From Acetobacteraceae bacterium (GTDB lineage Bacteria > Pseudomonadota > Alphaproteobacteria > Acetobacterales > Acetobacteraceae): a stretch of 41,965 nt of DNA. The notes beneath the pieces were generated by a model. It ran no database searches. It saw only the letters and a list, made by a program, of their open reading frames with translations, and was not told the DNA's origin. The DNA lies in the NCBI GenBank assembly GCA_025452005.1, contig JANWJK010000325.1, forward strand, positions 1 through 41,965, given 5' to 3'. The position numbers and the translations under genes are program-made. This document shows, one piece after another, positions 33,109-41,301 of this stretch; positions within the stretch are counted from its first letter, which is position 1, and each line of letters starts with the position of its first letter.

Positions 33109-34404
33109 TCAGGTCCCTCCCGCGGTCGCAGCGATGCGCGGATCGGCCGCTGGAACCGAAATCGCGCCGCCGCGGTCGGAGGCGAAGGTCTGCTGGGCGC
33201 CCGCGCCGCCGCCGCGCCGGCCGAATGACTCGACCACGGGGACATCGGCCGCAGCGATCGGATTCATGCGCGGCTTGCGCGCCAGCGCCTGCTCGATGAA
33301 CGGCGCCAGTTCGGCTTGCTTCTGCTTCGCGCGGACCGCCTCGCGTGCCTTGAACTCCGGCAGCAGCGTGGCGGCGAACAGTTCCAGCGAATCGCAGATA
33401 TGCTCGTGCCGGTTGGTGCCGGACTGTTGCACGAAGATCACCTGATCGACGCCGGCGTCCTCATAGCCCTTGAGATGCGCGCGCAACTGGTCGGGCGTGC
33501 CGATACCGCCGCGGCCGGCGTTGTCCGGCAGCCGGTCCTTCACCTCCAGGAACTGCTGCCACATGTTGGTGACGCCCGGCTGATGCTGCCCGAAGATCGC
33601 GATGTAACCGAGCGAGTACCCGAAGAAGCGGAAGCCATCGAGGCCGCGGCGGATCGCCTCCTGCTCATCGGTGTGGCACGACATGCCGGTGACCAGCGCG
33701 ATGTTCGGATTGACGCTGTGGCCGAGCGGCACGCATTCCGGCGACTTGATGATGTCGTAGTATTCCTGCACCCATTTCGCCGCGAGTTCAGGTTCGAGGA
33801 ACGCGAAGGTCAGCGCACCCAATCCGGCACGCGCAGCGCGATGGATGGTTTCGCGCTTGGAGCACGCCACCCACATCGGCGGATGCGGCTTCTGCACCGA
33901 CTTGGGAACCAGGTTGCGGCACGGCATATCGAAGTACGTGCCGCGGAAGCCGGGATAGGGACGCATCGCCAGCATGTTGGCGGCCTGCTCGGCCGCCTCG
34001 CGCCACATCGCGCTCTTTTCCTCGGGCGGGATGTTGAAGCCTTCCATCTCCAGGGCGGTCGCCGATTCACCGGTGCCCCAGTCGGCGCGGCCGTTCGACA
34101 CCAGATCGAGGGTGGCGATGCGCTCCGCCACACGCGCGGGATGATTGTATTTCGGCGGCATGAGCACGATGCCGTGCCCGAGGCGGATGCGCTTCGTGCG
34201 CTGCGAGCAGGCAGCGAGGAAGATCTCCGGCGCGGAGGAATGCGAATATTCTTCCAGGAAGTGGTGCTCGACCTCCCACACATAGTCGATGCCGAGTTTG
34301 TCGCCGAGTTCAACCTGCGCCAGCGCTTCCTGGTACAGGCGGCGTTCGGAATCCTCGCCCCATGGTTGCGGCAACTGGTGCTCGTAGAACATGCCGAACT
34401 TCAT
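33109..34404 (-). CDS. LLM-class flavin-dependent monooxygenase
   Basis: A 431-residue bacterial-luciferase-like enzyme. Conserved parts are MKFGMFYEHQLPQPW, GIDYVWEVEHHFLEEYSHSSAPEIFLAACSQRTKRIRLGHGIVLMP, HPARVAERIATLDLVSNGRADWGTGES and KPHPPMWVACS. The subgroup is that of alkanal- or long-chain-type monooxygenases seen in many catabolic clusters; the substrate is unknown. The C-terminal 60 residues (GRRGGGAGAQQ and following) look low-complexity and disordered. ATG 34404 follows an almost ideal AGGAGG site. Upstream is palindromic repeat copy C, which separates it from the ThDP enzyme gene. Confidence 0.9.
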   Translation of the reverse strand: MKFGMFYEHQLPQPWGEDSERRLYQEALAQVELGDKLGIDYVWEVEHHFLEEYSHSSAPEIFLAACSQRTKRIRLGHGIVLMPPKYNHPARVAERIATLDLVSNGRADWGTGESATALEMEGFNIPPEEKSAMWREAAEQAANMLAMRPYPGFRGTYFDMPCRNLVPKSVQKPHPPMWVACSKRETIHRAARAGLGALTFAFLEPELAAKWVQEYYDIIKSPECVPLGHSVNPNIALVTGMSCHTDEQEAIRRGLDGFRFFGYSLGYIAIFGQHQPGVTNMWQQFLEVKDRLPDNAGRGGIGTPDQLRAHLKGYEDAGVDQVIFVQQSGTNRHEHICDSLELFAATLLPEFKAREAVRAKQKQAELAPFIEQALARKPRMNPIAAADVPVVESFGRRGGGAGAQQTFASDRGGAISVPAADPRIAATAGGT

Positions 34405-34421
34405 TGTCTTCCTCCTCAATT

Positions 34422-34495
34422 GTCATTGCGAGGAAGCGAAGCGACGAAGCAATCCCCATGCCCAGATGGGGATTGCTTCGCCCCGCTCGCATGAC
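34422..34495. repeat. palindromic intergenic repeat, copy C
   Basis: A 74-base copy of the GTCATTGCGAG element, with a deleted A near its right end (CGCATGAC). It lies between the ThDP-enzyme stop (34497) and the LLM monooxygenase gene, so it may end or attenuate transcription between them. Confidence 0.85.
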
Positions 34496-34496
34496 A

Positions 34497-36116
34497 TTAG
34501 CCGCGGCCTGGGGCAATGAACTCCCACGGCGCGTATTCCTGGGTGATGTCGGTCATGACCTCGATCAGCGCGGGCGAATTCGCCGCCAAAGCCTCGCGCA
34601 GTGCACCGCGCAGGCCGTCGGCATCGTTGGCACGCCACGATGGTACGCCGAAGCTCTTCGCGTAGATCTGGAAGTCCGGATTGCGCAGCTTCGAGCCGGA
34701 ATCGCGGCCCTCGAACAACCGCCGCTGATCGCGCAGCACGTTGCCGTACGACCCGTTGTTGAACAGCACGGTCACCAGGTTGATGCCGAACTGCACCGCG
34801 GTCGCCAGTTCGGCGCCGCCGAACAGGAAGCCGCCGTCGCCGGTCAGCGCCACCACCGGCCGGTCGGGCATCGCCACCTTCACGCCGAGCGCGGTCGGGA
34901 AGCCGGCGCCGAGAGTGCCGGAGAAGCCCGACGTGATCAGCGTGCGCGGCGAATGGATCGGGAAGCCGAACCATGACACATAGCCGGCCTGCGTCATCTC
35001 GTCGCACAGGATGCCGTTCTCCGGCAGCACGTCGCGGATCGCCTCGAGGAAGGACATCTGCGGCTGCACCTTCTGGATCGCCTGCGCGGCCTCCATCTTG
35101 GCACGCGCGATCGCCTCGGCGCGTGCCGGATCGTTACGTGGCGCGACCGCGGCGGCGAGCGCACGCGCGGCATCCGCGCTGTCGGCGACGATCGGCACAT
35201 CCGCCTTCAGGCGACGCATCTCGGCCGGATCGATGTCGATGCGCGCGACCTTGAGGCCGGGAGGCGCCGAGCCCCAGCGCGACATCGGCACCTCCAGCCG
35301 CGTGCCGAACGCGACCAGCAGATCGGTCTCGGGCCACAGCTTGTAGGCCGATGCGATGGTCAGGCCGAGCGGATGGCGGTCATCGACGATGCCGCGCCCG
35401 CTGCGGAACGACACGACCGGTGCGTTGATGCGTTCAGCCAGCGCGCGGATCTCGGCGGCCGCGTGCAGCGCACCGCCACCGACCCACAGCATCGGCGCCT
35501 TCGCCTCGTTCAGCATCTTCGTCAGCGCGGCGATCCGATCGGGATCGGCCAGCGGCTTCGCATGTCGCGGCAGCGGATCATGCGGCGTGACTTCGGCGGA
35601 GGCGCTGAACTGGTCCCACGGCATCTCCAGCGCGACGGGACCGGGGCGGCCTGACAGCATCTCCTGGAAGGCACGCGCGGTGAGATAGGAGGCCTGGCTC
35701 GGATGCTCGATCCTCTCGGCCCATTTCAGCAGGCTGCGCAGCGTCGCGAGCTGGTCCGGCAGTTCGTGCAACTGGCCGCGACCGCGGCCGATCATCATGC
35801 TGGGCACCTGGCCGGTCAGGCACAGCACCGGTGCGTTCACGCCCCAGGCGGTGGCGAGAGCGGCGGTGGTGTTGAGCACGCCGGGACCGGGCACCACGGC
35901 ATAGGCGGCCGGGCGGCCGGTGGCGCAGGCATAGCCGAGTGCCATGTAGGCCGTGGTCTGCTCGTGGCGGGCATTGATCAGGCGCAGGCTGTTGGAGGCG
36001 CGCGCGAAGGCGTCGAACAGACCATAGGTCTGCACGCCAGGCAGGCCGAACACGGTGTCGATGCCGTGACGCAGCAGGCTGTCGACGATGGCTTCTCCGC
36101 CGGTCATGCGGGGCAT
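34497..36116 (-). CDS. thiamine diphosphate-dependent enzyme, acetolactate synthase-like
   Basis: A 539-residue protein with the three domains of the ThDP decarboxylase/POX family. The N-terminal pyrimidine-binding domain has the cofactor-activating Glu52 (NARHEQTTAYMALGYA). A central domain follows (KAPMLWVGGGAL, then KVARIDIDPAEMRRLKADVPI). The C-terminal diphosphate-binding domain has the GDG...NN motif at 426-454 (GDGGFLFGGAELA to TVLFNN). It resembles acetolactate synthase large subunits, but no small regulatory subunit adjoins it, so a catabolic decarboxylase or ligase is likelier than valine biosynthesis. ATG 36116 has GAGG upstream. Confidence 0.88.
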   Translation of the reverse strand: MPRMTGGEAIVDSLLRHGIDTVFGLPGVQTYGLFDAFARASNSLRLINARHEQTTAYMALGYACATGRPAAYAVVPGPGVLNTTAALATAWGVNAPVLCLTGQVPSMMIGRGRGQLHELPDQLATLRSLLKWAERIEHPSQASYLTARAFQEMLSGRPGPVALEMPWDQFSASAEVTPHDPLPRHAKPLADPDRIAALTKMLNEAKAPMLWVGGGALHAAAEIRALAERINAPVVSFRSGRGIVDDRHPLGLTIASAYKLWPETDLLVAFGTRLEVPMSRWGSAPPGLKVARIDIDPAEMRRLKADVPIVADSADAARALAAAVAPRNDPARAEAIARAKMEAAQAIQKVQPQMSFLEAIRDVLPENGILCDEMTQAGYVSWFGFPIHSPRTLITSGFSGTLGAGFPTALGVKVAMPDRPVVALTGDGGFLFGGAELATAVQFGINLVTVLFNNGSYGNVLRDQRRLFEGRDSGSKLRNPDFQIYAKSFGVPSWRANDADGLRGALREALAANSPALIEVMTDITQEYAPWEFIAPGRG

Positions 36117-36202
36117 GGGCTGGTCCTCGGCTGGTGATCGCCGGCACGTTGGCATGGCGGGGCGGGTGGGAAAAGCCGGTCGCCGCCCCGCGGCGGTACC
36201 GA

Positions 36203-37276
36203 TCAGGGTGTGGTCAGGCGATACACCCGCGCCGCGGTGCCGCTATAGAGCGTCTGTTTGTCGGACGCCGATGCTCCGGCGGTGATGCGCTTGAAGGCGT
36301 TCCATAGCTCGGTATAGCCGCAGGACTGCTTGTCCGGCGGGAAGTTGCTTTCGAACATGCAGCGGCCGGGACCGAACGCCTCGATGCACGGCTCGACGTA
36401 CTGACGCCATGCCGCGGCAAGCTCCTCTGACGAAGGCGGCGTGTCGCGCTCGTGAAGATCGAAGCCGAACGACGTCATGCCGATGCCGCCGAGCTTGACG
36501 TTGACGTTCGGACATTTGGCTAGTTCGCCGATGTCCTTCTTCCAGCCCGCGAGGATCTCCTCGCGGTGGCCGCGATAGGGTCCCACGCCGAGTACGCCGC
36601 CGACATGATTGAGGATGATCGTCGTGTCGGGGAAGGCGCGCGCCAGGTCGACCGCGTCGGATAGTTGCGGATGATACTGCCACGATTCGAAGCTGAGCCC
36701 GAGTTTGGCGAGCTGGGCGAAGCCCTCGCGGAACTTCGTGTCGCGCGCCAGATGCGGCGGAACGACGCGGGAGACGAACCTGCTGATCGCCTCGCTGGCG
36801 TCCCACGACACCCCGTAGCGGATGCCGCGGAAGCGCCCGCCGGCGACGGCGATCTGTGCCTCCAGCACGTCGCGCACGCGCGCGCCGAGCGTGAGATCGG
36901 CATGGCCAATGATCGCCTCGGCGACGCGGCAGCGGCCGTAATTGCCCGAAGCGCTCATGGCGGCGATGCCGTTGACGAACTCGACCTCGCCGACAGGCGC
37001 CATCTCGGCGGGGCCATGCTTGCGGTACATCGCCTGACATTCGAGGAACACCGTGGCGACGATGTTGTGGCCGCCGCCGATATCAGCGAGCAGTTCAGGC
37101 AGGAAGTAGCGGCCGCGCTGCGGCGTATCCCAGAGATGATGGTGCGGATCGATGATCGGCAGATCCGGCTCGAGCGCTGCCTCGGCCGGACGCTTCGCCA
37201 GCCACGCCTTCAGCTCGGCGTCGCCGCGGTGGATCAGGCCGCGATAGTCGCCCTTGGAATCGCCTGGTTGCGCCAT
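36203..37276 (-). CDS. amidohydrolase family 2 (metal-dependent hydrolase)
   Basis: A 357-residue TIM-barrel amidohydrolase (PF04909; relatives include 2-pyrone-4,6-dicarboxylate lactonase and ACMSD). The first metal site is DPHHHLWD with His45 and His47. Later metal or substrate positions are suggested by FRGIRYGVSW, FESWQYHP, DTTIILNHVGGVLG and the end CMFESNFPPDKQSCGY, where Asp in PPDK is the usual last ligand. ATG 37276 is preferred over ATG 37282 because it leaves a sensible gap from AAGGGG. It is 31 bases behind the Ldh2-type gene and likely cotranscribed with it. It may open a lactone or decarboxylate an intermediate. Confidence 0.88.
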   Translation of the reverse strand: MAQPGDSKGDYRGLIHRGDAELKAWLAKRPAEAALEPDLPIIDPHHHLWDTPQRGRYFLPELLADIGGGHNIVATVFLECQAMYRKHGPAEMAPVGEVEFVNGIAAMSASGNYGRCRVAEAIIGHADLTLGARVRDVLEAQIAVAGGRFRGIRYGVSWDASEAISRFVSRVVPPHLARDTKFREGFAQLAKLGLSFESWQYHPQLSDAVDLARAFPDTTIILNHVGGVLGVGPYRGHREEILAGWKKDIGELAKCPNVNVKLGGIGMTSFGFDLHERDTPPSSEELAAAWRQYVEPCIEAFGPGRCMFESNFPPDKQSCGYTELWNAFKRITAGASASDKQTLYSGTAARVYRLTTP

Positions 37277-37307
37277 TTCCATCCCCTTGTTTTGTTGTGC
37301 AGCCGGG

Positions 37308-38372
37308 TCAATCCAGCAGCCAAGGCGAGGCACTTGCCTGGGCAATCTGCCGCACCTGGTTGAGCAGGCCCGGACCGACCGGAATCCCATCCGCCATCCG
37401 CTTCTCAGCGTAGTTCCACTGCGGATCGCCGGCGACCATCACCGGCTGCGCCGGATCGATCGGCTTCGTCGCACGCAGGTCGTCGCAGAACCGCGCGACG
37501 TCGCCCGCGAACTCGTCCGCGCCGCGGAACAGTCCCGGATCGATCGCCATGAAGAAGTGGCCGATGTCCATGCCCTGCGGCCGCTTCGTGTGATCCGGGT
37601 CGGTGATCAGCGTCGCCCCCGACAGGCACGACGCGAGGATGTTCACCATCGCAGCCAGCCCGTAGCCCTTGTAGCTGGAATTCTCCGGTGACCCGCCGAG
37701 CGATGTCAGGAACCCGCCTTTCTCCCGCGCTTCCAGCGGATCGGTACTGGGCAGCCCTTCCTTGTTCAGCACCCAGCCTGGCGGACACTGGAGAGCCTCG
37801 TTCGCCTTGTTGCGGATGCGCCCCGCCGCCACGGTTGTCGTCGCCATGTCCAACAGGAACGGCCGTCCATCGCCGGACGGTGCGGCGAACGACCACGGAT
37901 CGGTCCCGAGCTTGGCTTCCTTGCCGAAGGTCGGCGCGACCTGGATGCTGGAGGCAGACGTGCACGCCATGCCGATCAGCCCTTGCTTCGCCGCCATCAG
38001 CGTGTAGTAGCCGGTGGCACCGAAATGGGCCGAGTTGCGCACCGCCGCGATCGCCATCCCGGATGCCTTCGCCTTGTCGATCGCCATCTGCATGGCGAAA
38101 TGCGCCGGCACGTGGCCGAGCCCACCGCCGCCATCGACCAGTGCCGAGATCGGCGTCTCCTTCACGATCTTCGGCCGCGCATCCATCTTCGCCCGCCCGT
38201 TGCGGCGCATCCGATCATAGCCGGGCAGCATCGACATGCCGTGACTAACGACACCGTGCAGATCGGCCCAGGAGAGGATGTCGGCGGTCGGTTCGGCGTT
38301 CTCCTCCGGCATTCCCCAGGCAAGCAGGATGGCTTTGATCTGTGCACGATGCGTTGCGTACGGCGCGGGCAT
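37308..38372 (-). CDS. Ldh2/MalD family oxidoreductase (malate/L-lactate/ureidoglycolate dehydrogenase type)
   Basis: A 354-residue NAD(P)-dependent dehydrogenase of the Ldh_2 fold (PF02615), distinct from classic malate or lactate dehydrogenases. Conserved features are DLHGVVSHGMSMLPGYDRM (His44), VDGGGGLGHVPAHFAMQMAID, VRNSAHFGATGYYTLMA (His116) and FLLDMATTTVAAGRIR. ATG 38372 follows GAGGAG. It is first in a leftward set with the amidohydrolase and the ThDP enzyme. Substrates in this family are 2-hydroxy acids, diketogulonate or ureidoglycolate; none can be picked out here. Confidence 0.9.
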   Translation of the reverse strand: MPAPYATHRAQIKAILLAWGMPEENAEPTADILSWADLHGVVSHGMSMLPGYDRMRRNGRAKMDARPKIVKETPISALVDGGGGLGHVPAHFAMQMAIDKAKASGMAIAAVRNSAHFGATGYYTLMAAKQGLIGMACTSASSIQVAPTFGKEAKLGTDPWSFAAPSGDGRPFLLDMATTTVAAGRIRNKANEALQCPPGWVLNKEGLPSTDPLEAREKGGFLTSLGGSPENSSYKGYGLAAMVNILASCLSGATLITDPDHTKRPQGMDIGHFFMAIDPGLFRGADEFAGDVARFCDDLRATKPIDPAQPVMVAGDPQWNYAEKRMADGIPVGPGLLNQVRQIAQASASPWLLD

Positions 38373-38455
38373 GACGGTCTCCTCGGGGGTCGCCCGCAGC
38401 CTTGCGCGGGCGCGGCATTCCGGCAAGTGTGCGGCGCGATGATCAGAGGTGCGCG

Positions 38456-39280
38456 ATGGGCGATGGTGCGGAGTTGTTGCGGGCTCGCTTCGGGATCGAT
38501 CTGCCGGGCGTGGACGTACCGCCGGCGGTTGCGCCGCTGCTCGATCGGCGCGTAACGCGGCGCTACACCGACCAGCCGGTGCCGGATTCGTTGCTCGATG
38601 CGCTGCTCGCCGCCGCTCAGTCGGCACCGACCAAGTCCGACCTGCAACAGTACTCCATCGTGGTGATGCGCGATCCGGCGCGGATCAAGCAGATCGCCGA
38701 TTGGATCGGCACCATGGACTGGATCGCGACCGCGCCCGTGTTCCTGGTCTGGTGCGGCGACATGCGACGCAACCAGCGCCTGTGCGAGCGGCACGGCATG
38801 CCGCACGCCAACAACAACCTCGACACATTCCTCAACACAGCCGTCGATTGCTCGCTGGCGATGGCGCAGTTCATCGCTGCCGCCGAGGCCATCGGTCTCG
38901 GCACCTGCCCGATCAGCTATGTGCGCAGCCATATCGAGCGCGTCACACCGTTGCTGGCGCTGCCGCCTGGCGTGTATCCGGTGTCCGGCCTCAGCGTCGG
39001 CTGGCCGGTGTTCCGTCGTCCGGTTTCGATGCGCCTGCCGCCATCGGTGGTGGTGCACCGCGAGCGCTATGACGATGCGCATCAGGACACCGAGATCCAC
39101 GCCTACGACGAACGCCGACGAGCGCGCGAACCTGTCGCGGCCGGTAGCCTGAAGAACAACGACGTCTATCCCCCGCGCGAGGGCGTCGGTTGGAGCGAGA
39201 ACGTCGCGCGCCAGCTCTCCGTGCCGGAGCGCTTCGGCTTTGCCGCCTATTTGCGGACGCGGGGGTTCGATCTTGCCTGA
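38456..39280 (+). CDS. nitroreductase family flavoprotein
   Basis: A 274-residue FMN protein of the NfsA/FRP-like nitroreductase family. The N-terminal FMN-phosphate motif is RRVTRRYTDQPVPDSLLDALLAAAQSAPTKSDLQQYSIVVM. The central helices are NTAVDCSLAMAQFIAAAEAIGLGTCPI, followed by LSVGWPVFRRPVSMRLPPSVVVHRERYDD. It may reduce nitro compounds, quinones or free flavins; a flavin reductase role for the window's LLM monooxygenases is possible but unproven. ATG 38456 has AGAGG upstream. Its stop overlaps the Nudix TTG start by eight bases. Confidence 0.9.
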   Translation: MGDGAELLRARFGIDLPGVDVPPAVAPLLDRRVTRRYTDQPVPDSLLDALLAAAQSAPTKSDLQQYSIVVMRDPARIKQIADWIGTMDWIATAPVFLVWCGDMRRNQRLCERHGMPHANNNLDTFLNTAVDCSLAMAQFIAAAEAIGLGTCPISYVRSHIERVTPLLALPPGVYPVSGLSVGWPVFRRPVSMRLPPSVVVHRERYDDAHQDTEIHAYDERRRAREPVAAGSLKNNDVYPPREGVGWSENVARQLSVPERFGFAAYLRTRGFDLA

Positions 39281-39929
39281 GGACCACGTCCGCCACGCCA
39301 CGCTGATCGATCAGCAGACGCCGCCGAGCCCGCGCGCGGTTCGTCCGCGGCATGCCGCCAGCCTGATCGTGTACCGCGCGAATGGCGACGATGTGTCGAT
39401 GCTGATGGGCATGCGCGGCGCGAAGCATCGCTTCATGCCGAACCGGCTGGTGTTTCCCGGCGGCGCGGTCGATCGCGCCGACCTCGATGCGCGGAGTGCC
39501 ACGAAGCTATCGCCGCATACCGAGCACCTGCTGCGCAAGAGTGCCAACGCCAGGCTGGCGCACGGCCTGGGCATCGCCGCCGCACGCGAACTGCACGAAG
39601 AGACGGGGCTGTCGCTCGGCGCGCCGCCGCACCTGCACGTGCTGTATCTGCTGGCACGTGCCGTCACGCCGCCGCCCGGACCGATCCGGTTCAACGCGCG
39701 GTTCTTCGCGGTCGATGCGCGCCATGTCAGCGGGACGCTGGGCGGCGATGGCGAGCTGGAGGGATTGCGCTTCTACGCGATGCAAGAGGCGCTGGCGCTC
39801 GATCTCGCCATGCCGACGCGGCGCGTGCTGGAACGGCTGCGGCTCTGGCTTGCCATGGACGAGGCAGAGCGAGAGGTGCAGATGCACACGCCGGTTATGC
39901 TGCGCGACCGCGGTTGGCGGATGGAGTAG
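39273..39929 (+). CDS. Nudix hydrolase (NUDT19-like, split Nudix box)
   Basis: A 218-residue Nudix-fold protein. FMPNRLVFPGGAVDRADLD is the start of the Nudix box. An insertion of about 45 residues follows before AAARELHEETGLSLGA, the catalytic RELHEETG part. This split box is typical of NUDT8/NUDT19-type enzymes that cleave CoA or nucleoside diphosphate derivatives. The start is TTG at 39273, supported by a GGGGG stretch upstream and overlap with the nitroreductase stop. It ends 10 bases before the stop of the converging PIN remnant. Confidence 0.85.
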   Translation: MPEDHVRHATLIDQQTPPSPRAVRPRHAASLIVYRANGDDVSMLMGMRGAKHRFMPNRLVFPGGAVDRADLDARSATKLSPHTEHLLRKSANARLAHGLGIAAARELHEETGLSLGAPPHLHVLYLLARAVTPPPGPIRFNARFFAVDARHVSGTLGGDGELEGLRFYAMQEALALDLAMPTRRVLERLRLWLAMDEAEREVQMHTPVMLRDRGWRME

Positions 39930-39939
39930 CGCCCGGCTG

Positions 39940-40180
39940 TTATTCCCGCGTAGATGGCAGGCTGTTCAGTCCATATCTCTGTAGAGCCGCTGCCGGTCGT
40001 TCAGCGGCGATGCCAAATCGCGCCGCGCCTGCGCGCATGTCGTCGATGTTGAACGTTGCTATCACGTCGGCGCCACCGTTGACGGCTGTTTCGACGACGA
40101 TGTCATCGTCCGGATCCGCAGCAACCGGCCGCCAGCGATAATCGAGGGCCACCGGCACGCAAAGGCCGGCGCGCAGAACA
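39940..40180 (-). pseudogene. truncated PIN-domain toxin (COG1569 type), 3' part only
   Basis: About 73 codons match the C-terminal half of PIN-family toxins: VALDYRWRPVAADPDDDIVVETAVNGGADVIATFNIDDM, then ARFGIAAERPAAALQRYG. The acidic DPDDD cluster and the ATFNIDDM strand are the last catalytic acidic positions of the fold. The N-terminal half, with the first Asp, is missing. Palindromic repeat copy D lies just upstream, where it should have been. No partner antitoxin gene is present. The fragment is presumably inactive. Confidence 0.72.
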
Positions 40181-40224
40181 ATCGGGGGAACACGTGAAGA
40201 TCTCTCGTCGCCGCGGTTCTCGCT

Positions 40225-40303
40225 GTCATTGCGAGCGAAGCAATCTCGGGCCAGTTGGGCACGACGATCGAGATTGCCGCGTCGCTCCGCTCCTCGCAAT
40301 GAC
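40225..40303. repeat. palindromic intergenic repeat, copy D
   Basis: A 79-base copy of the GTCATTGCGAG element (right end CTCCTCGCAATGAC). It lies between the PIN remnant and the metallo-hydrolase gene, at the point where the PIN gene is truncated. The remaining bases to 40372 hold no recognisable gene. Confidence 0.85.
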
Positions 40304-40372
40304 AGGACAACCCGAAGTGCCACGGAGAAGCATTCAATGCGCGGCGCGCAATGAGGCCCAGACGGCTGCGCA

Positions 40373-41206
40373 TCACGCCGCGGCCCACATCTCCCCTTCG
40401 CGCCGCACCTTGCCTTCCGATTCCAGCTTCAGCAAATGCGCCAGCACGTTGCGCTCGGCGGCACGGCGCAGGCGCGGATGCACCTGCGAATACAGCGTGT
40501 CCATCAGCACGTAGGTGCCGGCCGGCCCGTCCGCGAGTTTCCGCTGGATCGCCTGCTCGCGCATCACGCGGTGTGTCAGCATCTCGCGCACGAGGTTGCG
40601 TGGCTCCGGCAGCAGCGGGCCGTGGCCCGGCAGGAACGCATCGTCGTTGCGCTCCAGCAAGCGTCGCAGGCTCGCGAAGTAGTCCGCCATGACGCCATCC
40701 GGCGGACTGACCACACTGGTGGACCAGGACATCACATGATCGGCGCTGAACAACACCGCTGTGCCGTCGCGCGCGGGCAAAGCGAGGCAGAGATGGTCCG
40801 ACGCGTGGCCGGGCGTGTGGATCGCCGTCATGCCGGCGATCTTGTCGCCGTCGGCGAGCTTGATGTCCGCGGCAAATGCGTCGCTGCCGCTCTCGCGGAA
40901 GCCGACGGTGGGCGCGCCGGTGGCCTGCTGCAACGCCGGCACCGCGCCGACATGGTCGTGATGCGTGTGGCTCACCAGGATCAGCGCGACGTTCGGGCCA
41001 GTGGCGCGCAGGATCGCCTCCACATGCTCCGGATGTCCCTCCGGACCAGGGTCCAGCACGGCGATGCCGTCCGGCGTATCGATCAGATATGTATTGGTGC
41101 CGTAATAGGTCATCGGCCCCGGATTGGCGGCGACGATCCGCGATATTCCGGGCATCACCGGCAGGACGGCGCCGCGTTCGGGCTCGGGCTCGGTCAGGAA
41201 GGGCAT
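40373..41206 (-). CDS. metallo-beta-lactamase fold hydrolase (LACTB2-like)
   Basis: A 277-residue MBL-fold protein. Zinc ligands are visible in HTHHDHVG (motif HxHxDH), HTPGHASDH, LFSADHVMSW and PGHGPLL. The C-terminal helical domain (REMLTHRVMREQAIQRKL, then LRRAAERNVLAHLLKLESEGKV) is of the LACTB2/winged-helix type found in hydrolases of thioesters or RNA. ATG 41206 is chosen because GAGG lies six bases upstream; the longer upstream reading is unlike protein. It is divergent from the MFS gene, with about 95 bases between. Confidence 0.9.
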   Translation of the reverse strand: MPFLTEPEPERGAVLPVMPGISRIVAANPGPMTYYGTNTYLIDTPDGIAVLDPGPEGHPEHVEAILRATGPNVALILVSHTHHDHVGAVPALQQATGAPTVGFRESGSDAFAADIKLADGDKIAGMTAIHTPGHASDHLCLALPARDGTAVLFSADHVMSWSTSVVSPPDGVMADYFASLRRLLERNDDAFLPGHGPLLPEPRNLVREMLTHRVMREQAIQRKLADGPAGTYVLMDTLYSQVHPRLRRAAERNVLAHLLKLESEGKVRREGEMWAAA

Positions 41207-41301
41207 TGCATCCTCGATATGGTCGGCCGCCAGTTTGGCAGCGAAAGTTGCACTGCGCCAATCCCAGGCCCATGACACAGCAAGAGGACACGAGAGAACT
41301 G

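Noticed and set aside
36117-36202. GC-rich imperfect inverted repeat between the amidohydrolase and the ThDP gene
   Set aside because: The arms (GGCGGGGCG and CGCCGCCCC) are imperfect and expected by chance in such GC-rich spacer.
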